Shown piece after piece: positions 42,435 to 51,552 of a stretch of 64,000 bases of DNA. The notes below the pieces were generated by a model. It did not search any database and was not told the DNA's origin. It was given only the letters and a program-made list of their open reading frames with translations. Position numbers and translations under genes: made by a program. Position 1 is the first letter of the stretch. Every line of letters begins with the position of its first letter. Where the stretch lies: positions 1 through 64,000 of the forward strand of contig NZ_JBHUJW010000006.1 of the NCBI RefSeq assembly GCF_042683565.1, given 5' to 3'. Origin of the DNA: Brevibacillus sp042683565. GTDB lineage: Bacteria > Bacillota > Bacilli > Brevibacillales > Brevibacillaceae.

Positions 42435-45112
42435 TTTTGCAAAAAGAAGTTCATGATGTAACACACATCGTCATCGCTCATGCGCACCTCATATTGCTCC
42501 TCCAACAACTGCAGTTCGTGACGCACCACGCTGTACAGCCGCCGCTGCTCTGCGAGAAAGGCTTCCTTGCCCGCGTAGGCGACCGTGGGAAGCCCTGCCT
42601 TGAGCCGGTCGATCAGGCAGCAGATGTGCAAATAGGCGCCTATCCTCGTATCGAAGACGAGAACGCTGTGCAGCCGCTCTTCCATGCGCGCCAGGCTCCC
42701 TCTTACGTCCTCCAGCACGCGCTGGCCGTCTACCGTGGTCAGATGCTCGCCCAGCGTCTCGACCATTTTCAGGAACGCCTCCTCCAGGTCGATCATTTGC
42801 TGGATGTCCTGCAGCGCCTCCCCGTTCAGGACGTCATCCATCCCGTAGCAGCGCAGGTCTTTGTCGAGAATGTAGTTGCTCACGATGCAGAGCACCTTTC
42901 GCTCCGCCTTGAACTGCTTCAGCTGGAGGCGCGCCTGTGCCCTGTCGATCAACTGGAGGGGCACGATCTCCAGAAGCTGCTTATCGTACCGCAGGCGTGT
43001 CTCCAGCACTTTTTTCAAAAACAAGGCGCTCCCTTCGCCGGACAGGCAGGCCGCCACAATAGCCAGAGCCGGCGCCTGACTGCGCACCGGCGGCTTCGTC
43101 CGCTGCTTCGCCTGCTGCTCCTCACGCTGCGCCAGCGCGAGACTGCTGACATCGCGGTACACGTCTTCGAGCGAATGGCCGAGCATGGCCTTGCGCGTCG
43201 CCTCGATGACGTGCGGCGTGCTGACCATCGGAATCACCTTGACCGGGATACCGACTTCCTTTTCGATGATCTCGCCAAAGCCCAGCAAAGAGCCCATGTC
43301 GACGAGCAGCAGCAGCCCCGCCGCGCTCCCGATCTCCCGCGCGACCTTGATCGCCTGCTCCAGCACGTTCATGTATTCCTGCTCCAGCGGCAGGTCGATC
43401 GCCCTGGCGTACTCCGTGACGAGCAGCCGGTTGGTGACGTCCACCATCGCCGTCGCTCCCCCGCTGCCGTGCGTGATGACCAGCACGCCGATCGTCTCCC
43501 GCTCCTGCTGCATACTCTCGTCGTCCAGCACAAAAAACATCGTCAGGTAGCCTGCCTCGTCGATCGGCAGGTCCATCAGGATGGCCTCCTCGATCATGCG
43601 CACGCATTCCAGCGCTACCGCAAACTCTTTTTTGTACTTGATCCGGACGCTGTTGATGTGCGGATTGGTGATCTGTTTCCCTTGGGCGAGACGCTCCTTG
43701 GATGTCTGGATGTGCAGGGCAAGCCCGAAAATGACCTTTTGGCTCAAAATCTTGCCCAGCCGCGACTCGGCGTAGCGTACGATTTCCTCCACCAGATGGA
43801 TGATGACGGGATCGATGATGCGCGACATGTCGACCTTGTTGATGCGCTGGTGCACACCTTTGATGAAGCGGGTAAAGTAGTTCTCGATATCAAATTCCAG
43901 CTCTTCCTCGCTGACCCCCTGGTTGCGCAGCTCGTGGATTTTTTGCTCGATTTTTTCATAGACGCTGTTGGCCGCATCCTCCTGCTCCCGTTCGATGGAG
44001 ATGCTGTCCTGGGTAGGCTGCACGACAAAGCTGGTGAGATCCTTGCCGACCAGCTCCTCCAGCGCAGCCTTCCGCTCCTTGGCCAGCAGCAGCCCCTGCT
44101 TCACGTGATGGGGCAAGTCCTGCACCGACACCTGCAGCTGTTTTTTCTGCGACGAGATAAAGTCGGCGTAAGCGCTGGCACACGTCAGCTGAATATCCGT
44201 TTTCAGCTGGCCGATGTTGTTCGGGCAATGATACGACAAAAAGGCGTGGATGGCGCTGGCCGAAATCTGAATCTCGCGGCCGAGCCGGAACGCTTCTTCG
44301 CGAAACAGGTTCACCAGAAGGCCGAAGCGTTCCTCGATCCCACGCTCCTCGAGGGATGGCAGCTTGATAATCATCGGGATGCGGCGAATAAACGTCTTGA
44401 GCAGGCTCGACTCCGGATTCTCTGTCGTTGCAGAGATGATCTGCACCTGTGCCGTCCGCTCGACCTCCGTCTCTCCGACGCGTCGGAAGGTCCCTTTGTC
44501 CATGAAGGTGAAAAAGATTTCCTGGCCCTCTGCAGGCAGCCGATGGACTTCATCGAGAAACAGAATGCCGCCGTCCGCTTTTTCCACGAGCCCTCGCTTG
44601 TCGTTTTCCGCCCCGGTATAGGCGCCCTTTTTCACACCGAACAGCTGGCTGTACAAAAGCTGCGGATTGTTGGCGTAATCGGCGCAGTTAAAGACGACGA
44701 ACGGGGCATTTTTGTCCAGCCGTCCGATGTCGATGGCAAATTCGTGTATCAGCGCGGCGAATCCGGACTTCCCCACCCCGGTCTCCCCGAGAATTAGGCA
44801 GTGCATCCCGCGCGGCGGGTACAGCACGGCCGCTTTCGCCTGCTCGATCGGCGTGACCAGGCTCTTGTTGCCCTTGGCCAGCCTGTCCAGCGCCGTCTCG
44901 GTCCGGTACAGCGTCTCTTGCGTCTGCTTCGCGTGAAACAGCGTCGGTCTGCCTTCTACCTTTTCTATCTTGCCTTCCTTCCACAGCCGGTTGAGGTCGC
45001 TGCTCACATTGGCGCGGGTAAGTCCGAGCATTTCGGCCAATTCGCCGGCGCTCACCCTTATCTCGGGACCTAATTCCGCAACTTTCTGATAAATGAGGTC
45101 CAAACGCTTCAT
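42419..45112 (-). CDS. LevR/CelR-type sigma-54 activator with PRD domains
   Basis: An 897-residue activator. It has an N-terminal winged HTH (1-60), an AAA+ domain with Walker A GETGVGKS (109-116) and GAYTGA (163-168, the sigma-54 loop with Tyr for Phe), PRD1 (about 440-545), a mannose-type IIA-like domain (about 560-690, VLVITHGSGGATAMVDVTN) and a C-terminal PRD2 (about 790-890). The PRD and IIA domains let HPr and PTS components switch activity. It lies just upstream of the PTS operon that has a -24/-12 promoter and is transcribed in the same direction, so it is almost surely its activator. Confidence 0.94.
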   Translation of the reverse strand: MKRLDLIYQKVAELGPEIRVSAGELAEMLGLTRANVSSDLNRLWKEGKIEKVEGRPTLFHAKQTQETLYRTETALDRLAKGNKSLVTPIEQAKAAVLYPPRGMHCLILGETGVGKSGFAALIHEFAIDIGRLDKNAPFVVFNCADYANNPQLLYSQLFGVKKGAYTGAENDKRGLVEKADGGILFLDEVHRLPAEGQEIFFTFMDKGTFRRVGETEVERTAQVQIISATTENPESSLLKTFIRRIPMIIKLPSLEERGIEERFGLLVNLFREEAFRLGREIQISASAIHAFLSYHCPNNIGQLKTDIQLTCASAYADFISSQKKQLQVSVQDLPHHVKQGLLLAKERKAALEELVGKDLTSFVVQPTQDSISIEREQEDAANSVYEKIEQKIHELRNQGVSEEELEFDIENYFTRFIKGVHQRINKVDMSRIIDPVIIHLVEEIVRYAESRLGKILSQKVIFGLALHIQTSKERLAQGKQITNPHINSVRIKYKKEFAVALECVRMIEEAILMDLPIDEAGYLTMFFVLDDESMQQERETIGVLVITHGSGGATAMVDVTNRLLVTEYARAIDLPLEQEYMNVLEQAIKVAREIGSAAGLLLLVDMGSLLGFGEIIEKEVGIPVKVIPMVSTPHVIEATRKAMLGHSLEDVYRDVSSLALAQREEQQAKQRTKPPVRSQAPALAIVAACLSGEGSALFLKKVLETRLRYDKQLLEIVPLQLIDRAQARLQLKQFKAERKVLCIVSNYILDKDLRCYGMDDVLNGEALQDIQQMIDLEEAFLKMVETLGEHLTTVDGQRVLEDVRGSLARMEERLHSVLVFDTRIGAYLHICCLIDRLKAGLPTVAYAGKEAFLAEQRRLYSVVRHELQLLEEQYEVRMSDDDVCYIMNFFLQNKTLV

Positions 45113-45230
45113 GCTATCACCTGCCGTTCATCTGATGGCAAGATTGCCTCATGTCAGTTCCATTTCCATACGCAATTGGGAAAACCTTCTTTGTCAGGCA
45201 ATATGACCGCGCAACATAAGCAATACTGGA

Positions 45231-45263
45231 AAAACCGGCTGCCTCCTGAAAGGCAACCGGTTT
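45231..45263 (-). terminator. Terminator after the second chemotaxis receptor gene
   Basis: AACCGGTTGCC pairs with GGCAGCCGGTT (one mismatch), followed by TTTCC on the minus strand. Confidence 0.7.
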
Positions 45264-45283
45264 CATAAGCAGGAACATTTTCC

Positions 45284-47041
45284 TCACACATTAACTTGCT
45301 GAATGGCTTGCCGCATCCCTTGCGAATTGGCATTCAACAGATCCGACACTTCATGCACCCGCTGCATCATGCCGAGCTGTTTGTCGGACATCGCCTGGAT
45401 CTGCTGCGTCTGTGCGGAGACTTCACTGGCGATATGGGCAATGCTGCTGAACTGGGCGACGACTTCCTCTGAGCCAGCCGACAGCTCCTCGGTGGTGGCA
45501 GAGACCTCCATGATCTGTTCGCTGACCAGCCGGAATGCGCGGACCGCGTGCAAGAACGACTGCCCCGCCTCGCCCGACAGCTGGACTCCCGCCGCGATCT
45601 GGCTCGAGACGACCTCCATTTCCGCGCTGATCGAGTTGGTCTGCATGCCGATCTGATCGAGCAAGGAGGTAATCTGCTTGACCACCGAAGCGGATGCGTC
45701 AGCCAGCTTGCCCACTTCATTGGCTACTACCGTAAAGCCCCGTCCGTGCTCTCCGGCGCGGGCTGCCTCGATGGACGCGTTGAGCGCGAGAATTTTCGTC
45801 TGATCCGTAAAGCTGCGGACCGCGTGCAGAGCACGCTCGATTTCCTCCGTATAGCCTTTCAGCTGCACAGCGAGGCGCAGCGTCTGTTCAGCAGAGCTTT
45901 GAATATCTTGCATCTGTTGGTTCGTTCGATTCATGGCCTCGTCGCCGGATCTCGCCATTTCCAGAGCCTCGACAGAAGCCGCAGAAACCGTCGCAGAAGA
46001 TTCCGCGATCTTGGCAATGCCATGCGCGATCTCCTCCATCGCCATGACGCTGTCCTCCGCGCTTTTCTTTTGCGTATGCGCCCCTTCATAAATCGTTTTC
46101 ACCGTTACATTCAAGCTGTTGCCCATGTCCAGCATGAGATCGGCGCTCTCTTTGAATTCCGTAGTGGATGCAACCAGCTGTTCAGAGGTTCGCTCCATGT
46201 TCAGCACCAGGCCGCGCACTCTCGAATGCAAGTTTTCGGACATGAAGAGCATCGCTTGATAGACCGTTCCAATCTCATCGGTCGAGCGAACCGGATGGGA
46301 CCGCAAAATGACCTGCGCTTCAGCCAAATCACCTGCTGCCATCCTTTCCGCACTTTCCTTTACGGTATGCAGCGGCCGCAAAGCGCGCTGCACGAACCAG
46401 ATAATGACGCCGATGGCGAGCACGGTTACAGCCAGCATCAGAACGTAAAACGGCAGGCTTTTCCACATAACTTTCGCAACAAGCTGCTCGAACACGTCGA
46501 CGTCCGTGTCGATCCCCAGCGCGCCGATCACCGCGCCGCTGCTGTCCTTGAGCGGGACGTAGGCCGATAAATAAGAGCCGTACTTCGGATTATCAATGAC
46601 GGGAGAACTGGCAGGATTGCCCGCCATGACTTCGATGACAGCATCAGGAGGCATATCGGTCACTTCATTGATCGGGGAAGCGTCCGGATCATTCGGAGGC
46701 CACCCATCGATCATGAGGAGCGGCACGCGGTTCTCGTCAAAACGTACGAGGTACACATAACGGGCATCGATCTGTTTCCGAAAGGTATCCAGCTCCTGGC
46801 GGATAGACCAGTACAGGTCGGTCTCCTCTGGCTGCTTCAAAAATTCGACATATCTCTCTGTCTTGAAGCCAGCAGCGTAGCTTTGGGCGATGCGGATATT
46901 GTAGTTGTTGATGCCCTCTTCGACAGCTGATTTGGTCTGCACCAACTGGATTACCAGATTGCCCGCCGCAATCAGCAGAAGGACAAGGATGATGCCAAGC
47001 AAAATGCGGACGATCAGATGCTTCTTCAAAAAACCGCTCAT
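45284..47041 (-). CDS. Methyl-accepting chemotaxis protein with Cache-type sensor
   Basis: A 585-residue receptor. TM1 (about 11-34) and TM2 (about 192-214) flank an extracytoplasmic domain of about 155 residues containing KYGSYLSAYVPLKDSSGAVIGALGID, typical of Cache sensors. A HAMP domain follows (about 215-270), then the signalling domain with TKILALNASIEAARAGEHGR. The start at ATG 47041 has GGAGGTGA. No chemotaxis enzymes are nearby and the ligand is unknown. Confidence 0.93.
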   Translation of the reverse strand: MSGFLKKHLIVRILLGIILVLLLIAAGNLVIQLVQTKSAVEEGINNYNIRIAQSYAAGFKTERYVEFLKQPEETDLYWSIRQELDTFRKQIDARYVYLVRFDENRVPLLMIDGWPPNDPDASPINEVTDMPPDAVIEVMAGNPASSPVIDNPKYGSYLSAYVPLKDSSGAVIGALGIDTDVDVFEQLVAKVMWKSLPFYVLMLAVTVLAIGVIIWFVQRALRPLHTVKESAERMAAGDLAEAQVILRSHPVRSTDEIGTVYQAMLFMSENLHSRVRGLVLNMERTSEQLVASTTEFKESADLMLDMGNSLNVTVKTIYEGAHTQKKSAEDSVMAMEEIAHGIAKIAESSATVSAASVEALEMARSGDEAMNRTNQQMQDIQSSAEQTLRLAVQLKGYTEEIERALHAVRSFTDQTKILALNASIEAARAGEHGRGFTVVANEVGKLADASASVVKQITSLLDQIGMQTNSISAEMEVVSSQIAAGVQLSGEAGQSFLHAVRAFRLVSEQIMEVSATTEELSAGSEEVVAQFSSIAHIASEVSAQTQQIQAMSDKQLGMMQRVHEVSDLLNANSQGMRQAIQQVNV

Positions 47042-47268
47042 GTGCTTGCCTCACCTCCAAACCGCTGTTGTTCTTGAGATGGCAGTGTATCTTTTCTCAT
47101 AGAACGCCCCCAACGTGCTAGAAATTTCTGCTATTCATCGATTTTACACGATTTTTGTCGACAATGATATTCGCAAAGACACTTTAATGTAGCAATTCAG
47201 AATATAACGCTCATTAATCGCCCGTACGGTATAATAGACTTATCCAAACGACAGGAGAACATCCTACG

Positions 47269-48642
47269 ATGATGGTTTTCATTTTGTTTACCATATGGGC
47301 GCTCGGCCTGCTCGTACTGTTCACCGACCCTCGGCGCACATCGATCCGCTGGGCGAGTGCGACTGCTTTTGTGGGGAGTGGAGGCTTTTTGGCGGCCGTG
47401 ATCGATGAGATTATCCTGCCTGACTGGGCAGGCGCGCTCGCTGTTCACCCGGAATGGAGTACCGCGCTGCGCGTGCTGAGTCGCTGCGTGTCCGCTCTCA
47501 CCCAGGACGGCCTGCCTTACGCGTTTCTCATGTTCGCCGTGCATTCCTGTGAATCTTTTTCACGCAAGACCAAAGCGATCATCCAGTACGCCGCCCTGAT
47601 TCCGCCGCTCATCATGCTGGCGATCACGCCGATCTATCCCGTGCTCGCCTTCAACTACCGGATCATGATCGTCTGGGTGATCCCCTACTTTTTGGCGGCG
47701 TGCGCGCTGCTCGTCCTGCAGTACCGCAGCGAGAAGGACCCTCTCGTCAAAAAGAACAGCTTTTTCACGAATATCCTGATTATCGTGCCGCTGTTTTTCG
47801 TCTTTCTGTTCATCTACGTCATGCGCATCCAGAACGACTACGAGGCGTGGCGCTACAACATCCTGGTGGTCGTCATCCAGTTCGTCCTGATCGTCGCCAT
47901 TAGTTTGAAATACGGCTTTCTCGGCGTGCGGCTCCGCGTGGAAAAACGCCGGCTGGACAGCACGCTGCGCGCCCTGACATCAGGAGCGCAAATCATCAAC
48001 CATACGATCAAAAACGAGGTCGGAAAAATCTCGCTCTACGCCGACCGCATCGACGCATACGCCGCAGACACCAGGCAGCCCGGCCTGCGGGAAGATGCCG
48101 CTGTGCTGGCCGCGTCCTCCCGGCATATTCTGGAGATGATGAACCGCATCCAGGAGCAGCTGCGCGACATCGTCCTGCAAGAGAAGACCGTCCAACCGAT
48201 CCGTGTGATCGCAGAGGTCGCGCAGACGCTCCAGCCGTACGCCGAAGCACAACAGGTCTCCGTTCTGGCCGAGTTGGACGAATCGCTGCTTCTGCGCTGC
48301 GATCCTGTACACCTGCGGGAAATGCTCACCAACCTGTGCATGAACGCCTTTGAAGCGATGAAGACCGGAGGCACCCTGCGCTTGCAGCTGTTTTTGTCCA
48401 AGAAGCATCTGGTCATCGCCGTGGCGGATAGCGGGGTCGGAATCTCCCCCGAAAATTTGCCGCATGTGCTCGATCCTTTTTTCTCTACCAAAAAGACGGC
48501 TCAAAACTTCGGTCTCGGCCTGTCGTACTGCTACAACGTCATGCAAAAGCACCACGGCCGGCTGGAGATCGAAAGCGAACCGGGACGCGGCACGACAGTC
48601 TATCTGTTGTTTCCCCAAAAACGTGTAGAAGGGAGGACGTAA
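47269..48642 (+). CDS. Sensor histidine kinase with 7TM sensor
   Basis: A 457-residue kinase. About seven hydrophobic segments in residues 1-215 form the sensor with little external mass. The catalytic part has the possible H-box GAQIINHTIKNEVGKISLYAD (H about 245) and an HATPase domain with LTNLCMNAFEAMKTGG (N box), ADSGVGIS and FGLGLSYCY. The H-box does not look like the HisKA_3 type usually paired with NarL regulators. A TATAAT -10 lies about 40 bases upstream. It is followed after 3 bases by its regulator gene. Confidence 0.9.
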   Translation: MMVFILFTIWALGLLVLFTDPRRTSIRWASATAFVGSGGFLAAVIDEIILPDWAGALAVHPEWSTALRVLSRCVSALTQDGLPYAFLMFAVHSCESFSRKTKAIIQYAALIPPLIMLAITPIYPVLAFNYRIMIVWVIPYFLAACALLVLQYRSEKDPLVKKNSFFTNILIIVPLFFVFLFIYVMRIQNDYEAWRYNILVVVIQFVLIVAISLKYGFLGVRLRVEKRRLDSTLRALTSGAQIINHTIKNEVGKISLYADRIDAYAADTRQPGLREDAAVLAASSRHILEMMNRIQEQLRDIVLQEKTVQPIRVIAEVAQTLQPYAEAQQVSVLAELDESLLLRCDPVHLREMLTNLCMNAFEAMKTGGTLRLQLFLSKKHLVIAVADSGVGISPENLPHVLDPFFSTKKTAQNFGLGLSYCYNVMQKHHGRLEIESEPGRGTTVYLLFPQKRVEGRT

Positions 48643-48645
48643 ACG

Positions 48646-49284
48646 ATGGAAGCGATCAAGGTCTTGCTCGTGGAAGACGATCCCGTCTGGCGAAAAGGGC
48701 TGTCCGACTACTTGAACAAAGAGCCCGACATCACTGTCACGGGAGAAGCCCAGACCAGGGAAGAAGCCATCAGAAAATTTTCGCCCGCGAGCGTGGACGT
48801 CGTGCTGATGGACATCAACCTGACGGAAAACAATCTGGACGGCATCGAAACCGCCATGGAACTGATCCAGCTCTCCCCCGACTGCAAAATCATCATGCTG
48901 ACCTCGCTGACGACCGAGGACGTAATCATCGAGTCCTTTTCCGCAGGGGCGGTCAATTACATCAGCAAGACCAGCTTCAAGGAAATTCCCGACGCCATCC
49001 GGGCCGCCCATCTGCGCCAGTCCGCCATTCATCCTACGGCAGCGGCGGCTCTGCGCAGCGAATTTCTGCGCCTGAAGAACGAGGAAAACCAGAAGCTGCT
49101 CTCGCCTGCCGAGAAAGAAATTTTGCAGCTCATCCACCAGGGGCAGACGCAGGCCCAAATCGAGCAGTCCCTGCACATCACCAAGCGCACGATCAAGAAC
49201 CACATCAACCGCATCCTCAAAAAAATGGGCGTCAAAACGAGCAAGGAAGCCGCCGCCAAGGCCCGTCAGAAAAAGCTGTTCTGA
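48646..49284 (+). CDS. NarL/LuxR-family response regulator
   Basis: A 212-residue regulator. The receiver domain has VLLVEDDPVW, the phospho-acceptor Asp in VVLMDINLTENNLDG and Thr/Lys in LTSL..ISKTSF. The C-terminal LuxR-type HTH is LSPAEKEILQLIHQGQTQAQ and KRTIKNHINRILKKMG. It directly follows the 7TM kinase and lies 153 bases upstream of the aas gene, with a terminator between. Control of membrane-lipid genes is a reasonable but unproven idea. Confidence 0.93.
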   Translation: MEAIKVLLVEDDPVWRKGLSDYLNKEPDITVTGEAQTREEAIRKFSPASVDVVLMDINLTENNLDGIETAMELIQLSPDCKIIMLTSLTTEDVIIESFSAGAVNYISKTSFKEIPDAIRAAHLRQSAIHPTAAAALRSEFLRLKNEENQKLLSPAEKEILQLIHQGQTQAQIEQSLHITKRTIKNHINRILKKMGVKTSKEAAAKARQKKLF

Positions 49285-49343
49285 CCTGCCGCGGCGCTGC
49301 TCCCCGCTCTCTGTCCACCAGTCCCACCAGGGGCTATGACCAG

Positions 49344-49370
49344 GTACCAATAAAAGTTGGTACTTTTTTT
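49344..49370 (+). terminator. Terminator after the kinase-regulator operon
   Basis: GTACCAA (49344-49350) and TTGGTAC (49357-49363) form a stem followed by seven T. Confidence 0.85.
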
Positions 49371-49437
49371 ACACGCTCCACTCTTTACAATGAAAGCTAT
49401 CCGAAACGCCATCATTCTTTGTAAAGGTGTGGTTTTC

Positions 49438-51552
49438 ATGTTTCTCATTCATGCCTTCCTGAAGGCCATCCTGATGCTCTGGTTCCGTCCGCGCATCATC
49501 GGCCTGCACAAAATCGATCTCACGCAGCCATCTATCATCATCCCCAACCACGTATCGCTCCTGGACGCTGTACTCCTGTCGTTTTGTCTGCCAAAAGGAG
49601 CGATCTTCGTCGTCAATACGGAAATCGCAAAGAAATTCGCATTTTTCCTTCGTTTCCGCAAACACATTGCCGTCGATCCGCTGAATCCGTACTCCATCCG
49701 CCACATGCTGCGGGTCATTCGCGGCGGCGAGACACTGGTCATTTTCCCGGAAGGCCGGATCACGACCACCGGCAGCCTGATGAAAATCTACAGCGGAGTC
49801 GGCTACCTCGCCCTTCGCACGGGTGCGACCTTGTATCCTGTCGCCATCAACGGGCTGGAACGCTCCATCTTTTCCTACCTGAAAGGAAAGCTGCGACTCC
49901 GGCTGCTGCCTGACGTCACGATGACCGTCGGCACGCCTTTTGTCATCGAACGCGACGAGAAGCGCTCCATGCGCGAGCAAAAGGCGTCCGCAAGCGACCT
50001 GATCTTGCGCACGCTGCAAAACGAACTGTTCCAAAGCCGCATGAAGCCTGGCGTCAATCTGTTCGACGAAGTGCTGGAGGCAGCCCGCCTGAACGGCGCG
50101 GCGATGGAGATCGCCAAAGACATGGGCACCGCGATCAACTACCGCACGCTGCTCATCGGCAGCTATTTGCTCGGCGAAAAGCTGAAGGCGCAGCTGTCCG
50201 GCAAATCAGCCGTCGGCGTGTTCCTCCCCAATTCCGTCGGGCATCTGGTCACGCTCCTGTCGCTGTTTCGCATCGGGAAGACACCGGCCATCCTGAACTT
50301 CTCCCTCGGCGTCCGTTCCCTGCTCGAATGCTGCGAGACAGCACACATCGACACGGTCCTGACATCGCGCGTCTTTATCGAGAAAGGCAAGCTGGAGCAC
50401 GTGATCGAAGGACTGAAAGCGCAGGTCACGATCGTCTACCTGGAAGATTTGAAAGCAGCCGCCACGGCTTTTGACAAACTCGCTGCTCTGCTCCGCTACC
50501 TGGCACGGCAAAAAGCGCAGGCGGCGGATAACGAGCTGATCCTCTTTACCTCCGGCAGCGAGAGCAAGCCAAAAGGCGTCGTGCTGTCGCATACGAACCT
50601 GTACGCCAACATCCAGCAGGTGACCAGCGTCATCGACATCACGTCCCGCGACAAGTTTTTCAATGCACTGCCGATGTTTCACAGCTTCGGGCTGACGGCA
50701 GGGACGCTCTTGCCCGTCGTCAAAGGGGTTCCGGTCTTTCTGTACCCCAGCCCGCTCCACTACAAGGCGATCTGTGAGCTGGTGTACGACCAGAATGCGA
50801 CGATCCTGTTCGGCACCTCGACTTTCATGGCCGGATATGGCCGGATGGCGCATCCGTACAATTTTTACTCCTTGCGCTACGTGTTTGCGGGGGCGGAAAA
50901 GCTGAAAGACGACGTGCGCAAGCTGTGGATGGAAAAGTTCGGGGTGCGCATCTTTGAAGGCTACGGCGCGACGGAGACCGCTCCGATCCTGTCGCTCAAC
51001 ACCCCGCTGGCAAACAAGCCGGGAACGGTGGGGCGGCTGATGCCAGGCATGTCGTATCGCCTGGAGCCAGTCGAGGGCATCGAGAAGGGCGGGCAGCTTC
51101 TGGTCAAAGGACCGAATGTAATGAAAGGCTACCTGATTCACGGCCAAGGTTTCGTCCCGGCAGAGGAATGGTATCAGACCGGGGACCTGGTAGAAGTGGA
51201 TCGGGAAGGCTACCTGACGATCCAATCCCGGCTGAAGCGCTTTGCCAAAATCGGCGGCGAGATGGTCTCGCTCAATCTGGTCGAGGAAATCGCCATGGAA
51301 TGCTTCGGGCACTCCGGCTTCGCTGCCATCACCGTCAGCGACCCGCGCAAGGGCGAGCGCATCCTGCTCTACACCACAGACGAGACTGCCCAGCTCGCCC
51401 AGCTGCGCGCCTGGTCGACGCAAAAGCAATACTCGCCGCTGCTCATCCCCGGCGCCATCAAGCAAATCAAGGCACTTCCGCTCCTGGGCAGCGGAAAAAC
51501 CGATTACGTCAGTCTGAAACAGCTGGCCGAAAGCGAGAGGGAATCACTGTGA
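49438..51552 (+). CDS. aas: Aas-type fusion: lysophospholipid acyltransferase and acyl-ACP synthetase
   Basis: A 704-residue two-domain protein. The N-terminal acyltransferase has the H-x4-D motif in PNHVSLLDAVLL (about 37) and FPEGRITTTG (about 102). The C-terminal AMP-binding domain has LFTSGSESKPKGVVLSHTNL (about 365-384), EGYGATETAP and a late GSGKTDYVSL with the catalytic Lys. In E. coli, Aas re-acylates lysophosphatidylethanolamine with acyl-ACP made by its second domain. The start at ATG 49438 has AAAGGTG upstream. It overlaps lplT (GTGA), which brings in the lysophospholipid. Confidence 0.88.
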   Translation: MFLIHAFLKAILMLWFRPRIIGLHKIDLTQPSIIIPNHVSLLDAVLLSFCLPKGAIFVVNTEIAKKFAFFLRFRKHIAVDPLNPYSIRHMLRVIRGGETLVIFPEGRITTTGSLMKIYSGVGYLALRTGATLYPVAINGLERSIFSYLKGKLRLRLLPDVTMTVGTPFVIERDEKRSMREQKASASDLILRTLQNELFQSRMKPGVNLFDEVLEAARLNGAAMEIAKDMGTAINYRTLLIGSYLLGEKLKAQLSGKSAVGVFLPNSVGHLVTLLSLFRIGKTPAILNFSLGVRSLLECCETAHIDTVLTSRVFIEKGKLEHVIEGLKAQVTIVYLEDLKAAATAFDKLAALLRYLARQKAQAADNELILFTSGSESKPKGVVLSHTNLYANIQQVTSVIDITSRDKFFNALPMFHSFGLTAGTLLPVVKGVPVFLYPSPLHYKAICELVYDQNATILFGTSTFMAGYGRMAHPYNFYSLRYVFAGAEKLKDDVRKLWMEKFGVRIFEGYGATETAPILSLNTPLANKPGTVGRLMPGMSYRLEPVEGIEKGGQLLVKGPNVMKGYLIHGQGFVPAEEWYQTGDLVEVDREGYLTIQSRLKRFAKIGGEMVSLNLVEEIAMECFGHSGFAAITVSDPRKGERILLYTTDETAQLAQLRAWSTQKQYSPLLIPGAIKQIKALPLLGSGKTDYVSLKQLAESERESL

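Noticed and set aside
42437..44797. Long open frame on the plus strand opposite the LevR-type gene
   Set aside because: No motifs; the opposite strand encodes a complete sigma-54 activator with all domains.
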